Positions 50,872 through 61,042 are shown, counted from the stretch's first letter. The stretch is 64,000 nt of DNA from Maribacter zhoushanensis (GCF_029350975.1 NZ_JARKMR010000002.1:310001-374000), one strand, 5' to 3'. Numbers and translations: made by a program. Notes: generated from the sequence alone by a model not told the origin.

Positions 50872-51174
50872 ATGAAAAACAGTAGCCATCTTATTGCCAT
50901 ATTTTATGTTACCTTGATTCTATTGTTCAAGGTGGCGGGCTTGCACTCGCTTTCTCATCATGCAGACGATAATGACATTCAACATTGCGAGGTTTGTCAT
51001 ATAACCACAGCTGTTAATTTTACTCCGCTTTTAAAGACGCAACCACTTGTTGTTCCGCAAATAGAATTTTATGATTGTGAGCCAAAGATTACCATTGCCG
51101 CTCCAGTTGTAGCCTTAAACGATAGGCATTTATCTAGTTATCTCTTTACTAGACCTCCCCCACAATTTATTTAG
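50872..51174 (+). CDS. small secreted His/Cys-rich protein (possible metal-binding)
   Basis: A TTG at 50866 opens the frame; ATG at 50872 gives 100 residues. An N-terminal hydrophobic helix (about 6-22) is followed by LHSLSHHADDNDIQHCEVCHITTAVNF, a dense cluster of His, Asp and Cys able to bind zinc or copper. The end RPPPQFI is typical of small Bacteroidota proteins encoded before metal-uptake TonB receptors. It is the first gene of the ABC/TonB receptor group, though 240 bases separate it from the ABC gene. A periplasmic metal carrier role is inferred. Confidence 0.75.
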   Translation: MKNSSHLIAIFYVTLILLFKVAGLHSLSHHADDNDIQHCEVCHITTAVNFTPLLKTQPLVVPQIEFYDCEPKITIAAPVVALNDRHLSSYLFTRPPPQFI

Positions 51175-51229
51175 TCCGTATGTTATGTTTTAGATACCTG
51201 AAGTTTGGGTATTAAATCATTTTTCATTG

Positions 51230-51278
51230 TTATTAAGATTTTTAAGCGTGGTTTTTTTAGCTTATTAATCTTTAATAA
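51230..51278. repeat. long imperfect hairpin between metal-binding protein and ABC gene
   Basis: TTATT-AAGATT-tt-TAAGC pairs with GCTTA-tt-AATCTT-t-AATAA around a 12-base T-rich loop: 16 base pairs interrupted by a 2x2 internal loop and one bulge. No T tract follows, so it is not a normal terminator. It may be an mRNA processing or stabilising element. Confidence 0.55.
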
Positions 51279-51414
51279 TACGATATCTGCCATATGGACA
51301 ATGCCTTTATTCTAAGGTAAATTTCAACAATTTTAAAATGCTCAAAGATCGTGGTAATTGCGGTTTAATGATGTGTTGCTACAAGTACTACCAATTTTAA
51401 TACACAATAGTTAT

Positions 51415-52104
51415 ATGCTAAAAGCACATAATATAACCAAGTCCTATAATGGGAAAATGGCATTAAAAGATGTTTCTTTTGAGGTTTCAAAAGGAGAGAT
51501 ATTTTGTTTGTTAGGACAAAACGGTGCAGGGAAAACTACCACCATAAACATTTTTTTAGGCTTCATTAAAAAAGATGGCGGGCAAGCTTTTGTTGGCGAT
51601 AAGGAGGTTGGAAAAGATGATACTAATCAACTTACCGCGTACATACCAGAAACAGTTCAATTATACGGTAACCTTACAGGTATAGAGAATCTTAATTTCT
51701 TTAGCAAGTTAGCTGGCTTTACGTATTCAACATCAGAATTAGAAGCTTTCTTAAGCAAAACAGGCTTACAGCCAGATGCCCAGCACAGAAGATTATCAGC
51801 TTATTCTAAAGGAATGCGCCAAAAGGTGGGAATTGCGGTTGCACTTGCCAAAAACGCAGAAGTAATATTTATGGATGAGCCTACTTCTGGTTTAGATCCT
51901 AAGGCTACAGCGGAATTTACCAAAATCTGTAAAGAACTTGCTCAAATGGGCAAAGTCATTTTTATGGCTACGCATGATATTTTTAATGCCGTAGAATTAG
52001 GTACCACCATTGGTATCATGAAAGAAGGTGTTTTGGCGCAGCAGCTAAAAGCCAGCGAGATTAACGCAAATGAATTAAATCAACTTTACTTAGAAACTAT
52101 TTAG
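51415..52104 (+). CDS. ABC transporter ATP-binding protein (ABC-2 type)
   Basis: The frame opens with TTG at 51358, but ATG at 51415 (MLKAHNITKSYNGKMALKDV) is the natural start, giving 229 residues. Walker A is LGQNGAGKTT (33-42), the signature is the degenerate YSKGMRQKVGIA, Walker B is VIFMDEPTSGLDP, and the switch His is in MATHD. The YSKGM signature is typical of ATPases paired with ABC-2/NosY/GldA-like permeases. The matching permeases are the two genes at 54.6-57.4 kb, beyond the TonB receptor gene, all with 0-5-base gaps. Confidence 0.93.
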   Translation: MLKAHNITKSYNGKMALKDVSFEVSKGEIFCLLGQNGAGKTTTINIFLGFIKKDGGQAFVGDKEVGKDDTNQLTAYIPETVQLYGNLTGIENLNFFSKLAGFTYSTSELEAFLSKTGLQPDAQHRRLSAYSKGMRQKVGIAVALAKNAEVIFMDEPTSGLDPKATAEFTKICKELAQMGKVIFMATHDIFNAVELGTTIGIMKEGVLAQQLKASEINANELNQLYLETI

Positions 52105-52109
52105 AACAC

Positions 52110-54608
52110 ATGAACAACTATATAAAAATGATACTAGCATTGCTAGTATGTAACGTAACACTTGCCCAGAATTTAGTAACGGGTAAAATTATAGATAAAG
52201 AAGGACAACCCATTTTTGGTGCAACTATTTCTTATTCTTATGAAAATACATCTAAAAAAGCTGGCACCACGTCTCAAGCAGACGGAAATTTTAGTTTTGA
52301 TTTAAAAGAAACCGGAAATTATCAAATAACAGTTAGCTACATAGGTATGAAATCTATGAGTTTTCAAAAAACTTTTGATCAATTACAAGATTATGATTTA
52401 GGCAGTTTAAAATTACAGGAGAATGTAGAGCAATTACAGTCAGTAGAAGTTATTGGTAGAGCCAGAACAGATTACAATAGCGACTACTCTTTCTCTGCAA
52501 CAAAAGTAGCGATTGCCAATAAAGAACTACCACAGGCAATTACATCTGTAACCAAAGAATTAATTGCAGACCGTCTAGCTTTTCAAGTACCCGATGCGGT
52601 AAAAACCGTAAGTAACGTATCTGTTACAGGTTTATATAATCATTACAATATTAGAGGTATTACTCAGGCAGATGACGGGCAGGTACTAAACGGTATGCGT
52701 ACACGTCAATACTATTTTCTACAACCAATTACCTCTCACTTAGAGCGTGTTGAAGTAATAAAAGGACCATCATCGGTAACCTTTTCAAGTGCAGACCCAG
52801 GTGGTACGGTAAACATGGTAACTAAAAAACCATTGGCAGAAAAACGTAGTGAAGTTTCGTTAACAACAGGAAGTTTTGGAACCATTAGGGCTACGGCTGA
52901 TTTTACGGGTCCGTTGAACGAATCAAAAACGTTATTATATCGTTTTAATGCTGCTATTCAGGAAGCAGATTCATTTAGAGATGTGGTAAACAACAATGCT
53001 ATTTTGTTTTCGCCTTCATTAAGTTATATCCCAAATGAAACTACATCGTTAAATGTAGAAATGATTTATAGCGACGCTGTTGGTAATTTAGATAGAGGTC
53101 AGCCAATTTTTGGTGCAATTAATGGCGAATATGATTTAGATAGTACCCCAATTACGATGAACGTTGGTGCATCTAGCGATCATTACAAGAACAAGGAGTT
53201 TATATTCATGGCTAACTTCAGTAAAAAGTTATCTGATAATTTAGGTTTCAATGCCCAGTTTATGAAACAGACTTGGGATGAAGATTTAGCAGAACATAGA
53301 GTTGATGGTACAGCGGTAGATATTGATGGAAATGTGATACCTACGCTAGCTAGAATGCGTTATGATGAAAGACAACAATATTGGGAAACAGATAATTTTA
53401 GCACCTACTTTACGTACGATATTAAAACGGATAAGATTACCAACAAGTTGTTGGTTGGTTATGACGCTACACGATGGGAAAGAAAAATTGGTGCTGGGTT
53501 CTTGCGTGCCAGAAGATACTTAACGGTAGATGGTGGTCAATCTAACTATGATCCTGCAAATGCAGCTAACTTTCAGCAAATGGTGGTAGACGGTGTTACT
53601 ATGCCAGTACCTGCAGTACCTCATTTTAATTTAGAAGACCCTTTTAACGGTGCTAGAAATACAAATGCGTATAATCTGGCAGAATTGAGTATTCCTGCAA
53701 ATTTGAACACTTCAAACGGTTTCTATATTCAAAACCAGTTTAAGGTAGGTAAATTTTCAGCTTTGGTAAACCTAAGATATGAGCGTTTTACAGATATTTT
53801 TGATTATGAAGGCGATGAGCAAGAATTTACAAACGATGCTATAGTACCTAGATTAGGTTTAACCTATGAAGTCTCTAATACCATTAGCGCTTATGCTACT
53901 TATTTAGAAGGCTTTCAGCCGCACACCAACACTGTTTCTTTATCACCAACCGCAGAGGGTTTCTTTTGGTCTACATCACCAAGTAGATTTGATCCTCTTG
54001 AAAGTAGCTTAACGGAGTTTGGGGCAAAGGGTGAATTCTTAAACGGAAAAATATTTGCCAACCTTGCTATCTTCAACATTACTCAAAAAAATATCCTTTT
54101 AGGTGATACCTATGATTTGGATAATTTAACAACCAGAGGTGAACAAAGAAGTAGAGGTTTTGAGATGGATGTATCCGGTTACATATCATCTAACTTTCAA
54201 ATTACCGCATCTTATGGTTTTGCAGATGCAGAAATTGTAGAAGACGCCATAGAAGAGTTCATTGGTGAACCTATAGGTGGGGCTCCAAAACACAATGCAA
54301 ATATTTGGGGGCGATATGATTTTACAAATGAAACCTTAAAAGGAATAGGCTTTGGTTTGGGTGCTCAATTTATGGATGAGCGATATACGTGGTACAACCC
54401 TACATACGATACAGATAGACTATTATTACCATCATACACTGTATTTGATGCAGCGGTGTATTACAAGCCTAATAATACAGGGATCCAACTAACCTTAAAA
54501 TTGAACAATTTGTTTGATGAAACGTATTGGTTAGGTGGTCTTAACCCTTCTAGACTAGGTCCTGGAGCTCCTAGAAATGTATTGCTAAATGCAACCTATA
54601 AATTCTAA
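52110..54608 (+). CDS. TonB-dependent outer-membrane receptor
   Basis: An 832-residue receptor. It has a signal peptide (1-19, ending TLAQN), a carboxypeptidase-regulatory-like domain (about 22-105), a plug (about 125-265) with LPQAITSVTKELIADR and the IRGI...ERVEVIKGPSSVTFSSADPGGTVNMVTKKP segment, then a 22-strand barrel ending in ...NATYKF with a terminal Phe. The plug most resembles ferric-siderophore receptors of the FhuA/FpvA type. The Zur-type regulator nearby and the His/Cys-rich protein suggest zinc or a zincophore, but iron is equally possible. It is embedded between an ABC ATPase and its permeases. Confidence 0.94.
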   Translation: MNNYIKMILALLVCNVTLAQNLVTGKIIDKEGQPIFGATISYSYENTSKKAGTTSQADGNFSFDLKETGNYQITVSYIGMKSMSFQKTFDQLQDYDLGSLKLQENVEQLQSVEVIGRARTDYNSDYSFSATKVAIANKELPQAITSVTKELIADRLAFQVPDAVKTVSNVSVTGLYNHYNIRGITQADDGQVLNGMRTRQYYFLQPITSHLERVEVIKGPSSVTFSSADPGGTVNMVTKKPLAEKRSEVSLTTGSFGTIRATADFTGPLNESKTLLYRFNAAIQEADSFRDVVNNNAILFSPSLSYIPNETTSLNVEMIYSDAVGNLDRGQPIFGAINGEYDLDSTPITMNVGASSDHYKNKEFIFMANFSKKLSDNLGFNAQFMKQTWDEDLAEHRVDGTAVDIDGNVIPTLARMRYDERQQYWETDNFSTYFTYDIKTDKITNKLLVGYDATRWERKIGAGFLRARRYLTVDGGQSNYDPANAANFQQMVVDGVTMPVPAVPHFNLEDPFNGARNTNAYNLAELSIPANLNTSNGFYIQNQFKVGKFSALVNLRYERFTDIFDYEGDEQEFTNDAIVPRLGLTYEVSNTISAYATYLEGFQPHTNTVSLSPTAEGFFWSTSPSRFDPLESSLTEFGAKGEFLNGKIFANLAIFNITQKNILLGDTYDLDNLTTRGEQRSRGFEMDVSGYISSNFQITASYGFADAEIVEDAIEEFIGEPIGGAPKHNANIWGRYDFTNETLKGIGFGLGAQFMDERYTWYNPTYDTDRLLLPSYTVFDAAVYYKPNNTGIQLTLKLNNLFDETYWLGGLNPSRLGPGAPRNVLLNATYKF

Positions 54609-54610
54609 TA

Positions 54611-56050
54611 ATGAGGAAAAACGTAATAAAATTGTTAGCGCGCCAATTATGGCAAGATGCCTTTAGATCTAAAGTCATGTTGATAGCATCTACTTTGATG
54701 CTATTCTTGCTACTCTTTTCTGCGTACAGTGGCTGGGAGAATTATCATGACCAAAACTTTACTCGAGACGAAATTCAAGAAGAAGTTCAAGAAAGCTGGG
54801 AAAACAACCCAGATAAGCATCCGCATAGAATGTCTCATTACGGCTCATTTGCACTTAGACTAAAACACGTTTTAAGTGTGTTTGACCTAGGCATGGAAAA
54901 TTTTGTGGGCAATGCCGTTTTCTTGGAGGCACATAAGCAGAATACCGTTAATTTTTCTGAAGCCAGTATGTCTACCGGGCTTTTACGTTTTGGGGAAGTA
55001 AGCCTAGCAATGCTACTAAAAGTTATCGTTCCGTTATTAATTTTCTATTTGGGCTTTGCAACCATAGCTCAAGAAAGAGAAAACGGAACGCTCAAACTTT
55101 TAATAGGACAAGGAATAACAAGAAAAGAAATCGTTTTTGGAAAATGGTTGGGTCTATGGAGCCTGTCGCTCATTTTTCTGACTTCCATTTTCTTGGTATT
55201 GCTTCTTTTTGTTCTGTTAGAATCTCATGATAGCATGCATACCGATAGTTTATTGAGGTATGCGGTTTTGCTAATTTCCTATTTTTTATTCTTCGGTATA
55301 TTAAGTGCCATAACTATTTTGGTTTCCGCCTTTAGCGCTACTGCTAAAGGCGCTTTGGTAAAGCTGTTAGGTATTTGGCTGTTATTCGTGATTATAGTGC
55401 CAAAGTCATTGCAGGCAATGGGTTTCTACCTATACCCCACTCCTTCTAAAATAGAAATGGAAACTGCTGTAGAGCATGATTTAATTGCACTTGGTGATAG
55501 TCACAATCCAGATGACCCACATTTTAAGGCATTGAAAGACTCTGTTTTATTAGCTAATAAGGTAACAGAAGTTGAAGATCTTCCTTTTAATTACGGAGGA
55601 TTTGTAATGTCTAAGGGCGAGGAATTAAGTGCTGAAGTTTACTTAGAACATCAAGAAGAACTTTATGAAGTATATCATAAACAAAACAACTTAGAGCGTT
55701 ATTCCGCATTCATAAATCCGTATTCCGCAATTAAAAATTTATCAATGGCATTCTCGGGCACAGATTTTCAATCTTTTCTTCACTTTAAGGATGAGGCAGA
55801 AACCTATCGCTTCAAATTAGCTCAGGATATGAATCAGCTACAGATGGACTTTATTCCTAATAAAAGTAAAGAAGGACCTAATACCATATCAAGTGATTAC
55901 TGGAAAGAGTTTCCTCCTTTTGAATATCATTTTTTAAGTATAACAGAGGTATTTAAAAATGAGTTGACCTCTTTAATAGCCTTGTTATTATGGAGCCTTT
56001 TATCCGTATTTGGATTATTGAAATTGTCAACAAACCTAAAAGCCATATAG
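54611..56050 (+). CDS. ABC-2 type permease, DUF3526-like (first)
   Basis: A 479-residue membrane protein: one N-terminal helix (about 20-38), a large soluble loop of about 110 residues, then helices at about 140-158, 190-213, 220-245 and 255-275, a second large soluble region (280-440), and a last helix (445-472). This layout, with AQERENGTLKLLIGQGITRKEIVFGKWLG as the ATPase-contact segment, is that of DUF3526-containing ABC-2 permeases. It is 2 bases after the TonB receptor and directly adjoins the second permease. Transport direction is unknown. Confidence 0.87.
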   Translation: MRKNVIKLLARQLWQDAFRSKVMLIASTLMLFLLLFSAYSGWENYHDQNFTRDEIQEEVQESWENNPDKHPHRMSHYGSFALRLKHVLSVFDLGMENFVGNAVFLEAHKQNTVNFSEASMSTGLLRFGEVSLAMLLKVIVPLLIFYLGFATIAQERENGTLKLLIGQGITRKEIVFGKWLGLWSLSLIFLTSIFLVLLLFVLLESHDSMHTDSLLRYAVLLISYFLFFGILSAITILVSAFSATAKGALVKLLGIWLLFVIIVPKSLQAMGFYLYPTPSKIEMETAVEHDLIALGDSHNPDDPHFKALKDSVLLANKVTEVEDLPFNYGGFVMSKGEELSAEVYLEHQEELYEVYHKQNNLERYSAFINPYSAIKNLSMAFSGTDFQSFLHFKDEAETYRFKLAQDMNQLQMDFIPNKSKEGPNTISSDYWKEFPPFEYHFLSITEVFKNELTSLIALLLWSLLSVFGLLKLSTNLKAI

Positions 56051-57391
56051 ATGTATAGTTTGTTATTTAAATCCTTTTTTAGAACGAAAATATTTTTGGT
56101 TAGTCTTGTTTTGTTACTGTCTGTTGGTGTTATCAGCATTCTTATAGGAAAACAATTCTTGGTAAAACAAGAGAAAACAATAGCGGCAGCCCAAGTATTT
56201 CAAGAAGAAAGTGTTAAAAAGAATATAGAATACCATAGTGAAGATTTAGGTCTGCTGTTATATTATTTGCGTTTTACTTTGGCAAAAAAGCTTGAAAATA
56301 TAAGTGCAATATCTATAGGGCAGAGTGATGTTAATCCGCTATTACAGGCCGTAACCATTCGTGGTCTTGAAGGGCAAAAATATGACACGGATTTTGAGAA
56401 CCCGTCATTATTAATGTCGGGTAATTTAGACTTGGGCTTTGTAATTATTTACTTGTTTCCGTTGGTGCTGATAGCTATGACATTTAATCTGTATTCAGAG
56501 GAAAAAGAACTGGGCACTTGGCGAATTTTAGTCGCACAGACATCAAGAAAAGCTGGGTTTTTATTAAAAAAAATGGCTGTGAGAATACTTTTTGTATTTG
56601 CAGTTTTAATTACTCTCATGTTTTTAGCAAGTACCATTTTGCAAATTTCAATGAACGCTAATTTTTGGGCTATTTTTCTACAAAGTATTTTGTATTTACT
56701 GTTTTGGAGCGCTCTATGTTTCTGGATGGTATCGCTATTAAAAAATTCAAGCTTTAATGCATTGGCGTTAATCTCAATTTGGGTAGTATTGACCATATTG
56801 GTTCCTGCATTAGTGAATAACTATGTAATTAACACCTACCAAGTGCCAGAAGCTTTAGATGCAATGGTCGAGCAGAGAGATGGTTATCATGAAAAATGGG
56901 ATATGGAAAAAGATGTTACTATGAACGGTTTTATAGGAGCTTATCCGCAGTATATAAATTATGAAGTACCACAAGATAGATTTAGCTGGATCTGGTATTA
57001 CGGCATGCAGCATATGGGAGATTTAGCAGCTAAAGAAACCATTGAAGAAATGACAAAGAAAATTATGCAACGTAATAAGGTGAGTGAAAAAGTAGCATTT
57101 TTTATACCAACTATGCATGCCCAATTGAGTATGAATAACTTAGCTGGTACAGATATGATAAGTCATTTAGGATTTTTAAATGCACTTACCAAATTTCATG
57201 AAAGTTTAAGATTGGGTTTTTATGATAAAATATTCAGCGAAAAATCAGAGAGTTCAGTAGACTGGACAAAACACGATTTAAAATTTTACCAAGTAGATGA
57301 TAATTTTAGTTGGTTGAAGTTAGTATTACCAACATTGCTAATAACTTTAATAATTGGTTTAATAGGAGTTTTCAATCTTAGAAAGCTATGA
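56051..57391 (+). CDS. ABC-2 type permease, DUF3526-like (second)
   Basis: A 446-residue membrane protein with the same topology as its neighbour: N-terminal helix (about 13-32), soluble loop, helices at about 130-150, 175-200, 205-228 and 235-255, a soluble region with FIGAYPQYINYEVPQDRFSWIWYYG, and a final helix (420-440). The contact segment is YSEEKELGTWRILVAQTSRKAGFLLKK. Its ATG abuts the previous stop codon. With the first permease and the ATPase at 51.4 kb it forms a complete heterodimeric ABC-2 transporter. Confidence 0.87.
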   Translation: MYSLLFKSFFRTKIFLVSLVLLLSVGVISILIGKQFLVKQEKTIAAAQVFQEESVKKNIEYHSEDLGLLLYYLRFTLAKKLENISAISIGQSDVNPLLQAVTIRGLEGQKYDTDFENPSLLMSGNLDLGFVIIYLFPLVLIAMTFNLYSEEKELGTWRILVAQTSRKAGFLLKKMAVRILFVFAVLITLMFLASTILQISMNANFWAIFLQSILYLLFWSALCFWMVSLLKNSSFNALALISIWVVLTILVPALVNNYVINTYQVPEALDAMVEQRDGYHEKWDMEKDVTMNGFIGAYPQYINYEVPQDRFSWIWYYGMQHMGDLAAKETIEEMTKKIMQRNKVSEKVAFFIPTMHAQLSMNNLAGTDMISHLGFLNALTKFHESLRLGFYDKIFSEKSESSVDWTKHDLKFYQVDDNFSWLKLVLPTLLITLIIGLIGVFNLRKL

Positions 57392-57604
57392 TTAACTACC
57401 TGTATATAGTTACTATATTAGTATCTATTTAAGTTAATAATCTTGCTAATGTGTTCTATTTAGAATCTGTATTCAGCTAATTTTTGAATAGCACAAAATT
57501 TTAATACATACATTTTGTGTGAATTTACTTACAAATTAAACTAGTTCACAACATTAATATTTTTATTCTATAAATGTAAAGTATCTTTTTTCAAAATTTT
57601 TATC

Positions 57605-59668
57605 ATGAAAAAGGTATTTTTTACTGCGTTTCACTTCTATGTTTCAATTTTTGTAATGCTTTTCAGTATAGGCACATTATTGGCGCAATCAGAACAAAGT
57701 ACTTTGGCAAAAATTGAAGAATTAAAATCTTCCACAGATTTTAAACAGCAAAATGAAGAATATATAGATTTGGTACTAGAATTAGCAAAATTAAAAGTGA
57801 GGTCAAATGCCGATAGTGCTTCAATTTTGCTAAAGGAAGGATATGATCTAAGCCTAGAAATGCAATACAAATCTGGAGAAAGCAGAGCGTTATCTACCTA
57901 TGCATATTTGTATTTTGAAGATGGTAAAATTGAAAAAGCATATGAGTATAATACAAAAGCTTTAGATATAGCTAATACTTATAAACTTAATAAACCAAAG
58001 CTAGCAGCGCTGAATAATATGGGGCTTGACTTTTGGTTACAAGGCGAAGAGGATAAAGCATTGACTAAATTTCTAGAAGCATTAGCTGTTGCTACAGAGA
58101 TCAACGATGTAGATAGAATGATAGGTATCAATGTCAACATTGCAAATTTGTATGGTAATAATGACGACAATGAGACAGCCTTAACATTTCTGGTCAGAGC
58201 AAGAAAACTTAGTGCAGAACAAGAAAATGAGGAAGTATTGGCTTATACTCTAATAAACATGGCATCTGTATATGCAGATATGGGTAACTTTAAAGAGGCT
58301 GAAAGAGTGGTAAATCAGAGTTTGGAGTATTTTAAAAAACAACAAACAATAGATTGGATGGCTCATGCTTTTGAGCAAAAAGGGACTATAGCATTAGAAC
58401 AAAATAAATTTAAGGAAGCACTGAGGTATTTTTTGGAATCAGAAAAATTATGTGATGAAATAGATTTTAGTTATGGGTATACGCTTGTATATAATGGTCT
58501 AGCCAAGTGTTATCTAGAAATGAATAATATTGAGAAGGCTGAGGAATATGGCTTAAAAGGTTTAGCGATATCTACAGAGCAACAAATTGCCGGATCAATC
58601 AAAGAGTCAAATTTAATTTTATCTAAAGTTTACCATCTTAAAGGGCAAGACAAACTAGCATATACGTATCAATCTACATATATGGATTTATATAAGAAAA
58701 GTTCAACAGAGAAATTTAAAAAAGGACTTGGAATTTTACGTAGTAAAACAAAATATGAAAATGAAAAACGACAGTTAATAGAAAATCAAGAAAAAGCTAT
58801 TGCTGAACAAAAGATGTATGTTTATATAGCTATTGCTGCACTTGCCATTGTTTCTTTATTTCTTATATTCTTATATAGAACAGGTAAACTTCAAAAGAAA
58901 TACAATAAGAAACTACGAGAAAAACAAGATGCCTTACTAATGCGTGAGGCACAACTAGAGGAAACCAATAAAACAAAAGATAAGCTATTTTCAATTATTG
59001 CCCATGATTTAAAGGGACCTATAAACTCTTTCTACACTCTAATGAAAATGACTTCGAATGAGACTATCAGTAAGGAAGATTATAATACTTTTTTTCCACA
59101 AGCTTTAAGAGATATCCAAGGTATTTCTGAAATGTTGAATAATTTATTAATATGGGCAAAAACACAAATGAAAGGCATTGTCTTAGATAGTTCTAATATT
59201 AAGGTTTGTGCAATTGTAAAGAAGACGGTTTCCATATTGACTCCTTTAGCTGAAAAGAAAGAAATTAATATAGTAAATAATATACCGTTAAATACTATTA
59301 GTTATAGTGACAGTAACCATATCACTATTATTGTGAGAAATATAGTTAGTAACGCCATTAAGTTTACAAATAAGCAAGGAGAGATAGTCATTAGTGTTAC
59401 TGAAAAGGAAGATGAACTACAAATAGAAGTTGCCGATGATGGTGTTGGTATGGATAAAGAAACACAAGCTTTGCTTTTTCAAAAAAAGCATATTAAATCA
59501 ACATATGGTACCAGTAATGAAAAAGGTACTGGTTTAGGATTATCAATATGTAAGGAAATGGTAGAAAGTAATGGTGGTAGATTATGGGTTGCAAGTGAAC
59601 CTAATAAGGGAACATCAGTATTTTTTACAATACCTAAAGAATTAGTTAATCTTAAAGTTGCTTCTTAA
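57605..59668 (+). CDS. TPR-containing sensor histidine kinase
   Basis: A 687-residue kinase with a signal peptide (1-27), a periplasmic tetratricopeptide array (about 75-370, e.g. ALNNMGLDFWLQGEEDKALTKFLEAL), one membrane helix (about 400-420), a coiled linker, the dimerisation domain with phospho-acceptor His467 in FSIIAHDLKGPINSF, and an ATPase domain with NAIKFTNKQ (N box), ADDGVGMD (G1) and GTGLGLSICKEM (G2). The TPR region probably senses through protein or peptide contacts. The downstream stand-alone response regulator is the likely partner. Confidence 0.93.
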   Translation: MKKVFFTAFHFYVSIFVMLFSIGTLLAQSEQSTLAKIEELKSSTDFKQQNEEYIDLVLELAKLKVRSNADSASILLKEGYDLSLEMQYKSGESRALSTYAYLYFEDGKIEKAYEYNTKALDIANTYKLNKPKLAALNNMGLDFWLQGEEDKALTKFLEALAVATEINDVDRMIGINVNIANLYGNNDDNETALTFLVRARKLSAEQENEEVLAYTLINMASVYADMGNFKEAERVVNQSLEYFKKQQTIDWMAHAFEQKGTIALEQNKFKEALRYFLESEKLCDEIDFSYGYTLVYNGLAKCYLEMNNIEKAEEYGLKGLAISTEQQIAGSIKESNLILSKVYHLKGQDKLAYTYQSTYMDLYKKSSTEKFKKGLGILRSKTKYENEKRQLIENQEKAIAEQKMYVYIAIAALAIVSLFLIFLYRTGKLQKKYNKKLREKQDALLMREAQLEETNKTKDKLFSIIAHDLKGPINSFYTLMKMTSNETISKEDYNTFFPQALRDIQGISEMLNNLLIWAKTQMKGIVLDSSNIKVCAIVKKTVSILTPLAEKKEINIVNNIPLNTISYSDSNHITIIVRNIVSNAIKFTNKQGEIVISVTEKEDELQIEVADDGVGMDKETQALLFQKKHIKSTYGTSNEKGTGLGLSICKEMVESNGGRLWVASEPNKGTSVFFTIPKELVNLKVAS

Positions 59669-59780
59669 TTGTAGATGAAAATTTAACATATATAGACACT
59701 TTCACACCTTTCAACAGAATTAATTTTTCATTTTGAGACAATGGGGTACTTTTCGTCTCTCAAACCTCAAACTCAGATTA

Positions 59781-60155
59781 ATGAAACTCGAATTAGTAAT
59801 TGTAGACGACTCTCACCTTTGGCTGTCGTTAGCAGAAAAGCTTGCAAAAACGCATCCGTTGGTCGGTAAGGTAACCACCTTTGAAGACTCATATGACGCG
59901 TGGGTACATATTCAAATAAACAAACCGCAATTTGTTATTTCTGATATAGAAATGCCTGGTATGAACGGTCTTTCTTTCTTAGAGATGTTTAGCAATAGGT
60001 TGCCTTTTATTTCAACGTCTACCAAACAAGAATTTGAAGAAGTGGCAAGAGAACTTGGGTGTATAGATTTTATTACCAAACCTTTTACAAAAACAGATAT
60101 CCATCATTCAATAGATTCAGTTTATTATCATATGTATGGTAAAAAGGTAGGCTAA
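59781..60155 (+). CDS. single-domain response regulator
   Basis: A TTG at 59733 opens the frame, but ATG at 59781 (MKLELVIVDDSHLW) matches receiver-domain N-termini, giving 124 residues. The acidic pocket is Asp9/Asp10, the phospho-acceptor is Asp in ISDIEMPGMNG (about 55), and the conserved Lys is in FITKPFTK (about 104). No output domain is present, so it acts by protein contact like CheY/Spo0F. It follows the histidine kinase gene by 112 bases. Confidence 0.9.
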   Translation: MKLELVIVDDSHLWLSLAEKLAKTHPLVGKVTTFEDSYDAWVHIQINKPQFVISDIEMPGMNGLSFLEMFSNRLPFISTSTKQEFEEVARELGCIDFITKPFTKTDIHHSIDSVYYHMYGKKVG

Positions 60156-60277
60156 TAGTTTTATTGGTCTTACCATTATTTTGAAGATGGGAACAACATC
60201 TTTGTAACATTCATAATATTTAGATTGGTTATATTTACTTTTTATGTGAATCATTGTATTTCTAAACAAACATAACC

Positions 60278-61027
60278 ATGACCCCCAATAAAGATATTTT
60301 TAGTAGTAAAGAAGACAGATGGGACTTTGCAATTGCCATTGCCGTAATAGCCCTATTCTCTATTTTTATTTACATGTATATGTTTAAGAAGGAGGATAAA
60401 ATAACAGATGTCACTGCTGATTTGGAAATAACGGAAGAAGCTCCACTACCCGCTTCTTATCATTCTAAAGAGCGAGAATATGTATATACAAATTCAGACA
60501 TCTATGTACCGGTAACCATACCTGCAAGAGATGCTATTGACCCTAATAAAAAAATAGCAATAATTATTTCTGATACGACACTTACAGAAGCTGATTTAGA
60601 AGCTGATAAAATAGAATCGGTTAGTAAGAAAGAAATAGTAGATACACCACAAAAAGAATCATCGATTGAATCTATAGAAACTATAGTAGATACTGTAAGT
60701 ACGCGTGTTGAGACTAAAGAAATTAAAGAGCCAATTGTTAATAAAGAAGATGTTGTACCAGTAAAATCAAAAACTACATCGGTAGCCAATACAACCTCCA
60801 AATTAAATTGTATGGCTATGGTTGGTGTTTTCAAAGATCAGAATAATATAACTGCTATAATTACAAAATTAAACTCCTTAGGATATACCCATGCAAAAGG
60901 CGCATACCCTAAAGGTCTAACTTATATAAGTGTACCTGTTGATTGCGCGAACGAATCAAAAAAGAAGCAACTCATATCAGAATTGAACAAAGCATTCGGT
61001 ATTGATTCATGGGTTAAAAAACGTTAG
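60278..61027 (+). CDS. membrane-anchored SPOR-domain protein
   Basis: A 249-residue protein with a single membrane helix (about 17-35), a long low-complexity Glu/Thr/Lys-rich periplasmic linker (about 40-175), and a C-terminal SPOR-like domain (about 178-249; CMAMVGVFKDQNNITAIITKLNSLGY then a closing strand and helix). SPOR domains bind septal peptidoglycan lacking stem peptides, so a role at the division site or in cell-wall remodelling is expected. The gene is flanked by about 120 bases of non-coding DNA on its 5' side. Confidence 0.82.
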   Translation: MTPNKDIFSSKEDRWDFAIAIAVIALFSIFIYMYMFKKEDKITDVTADLEITEEAPLPASYHSKEREYVYTNSDIYVPVTIPARDAIDPNKKIAIIISDTTLTEADLEADKIESVSKKEIVDTPQKESSIESIETIVDTVSTRVETKEIKEPIVNKEDVVPVKSKTTSVANTTSKLNCMAMVGVFKDQNNITAIITKLNSLGYTHAKGAYPKGLTYISVPVDCANESKKKQLISELNKAFGIDSWVKKR

Positions 61028-61042
61028 GTTATCTCATCTAGA

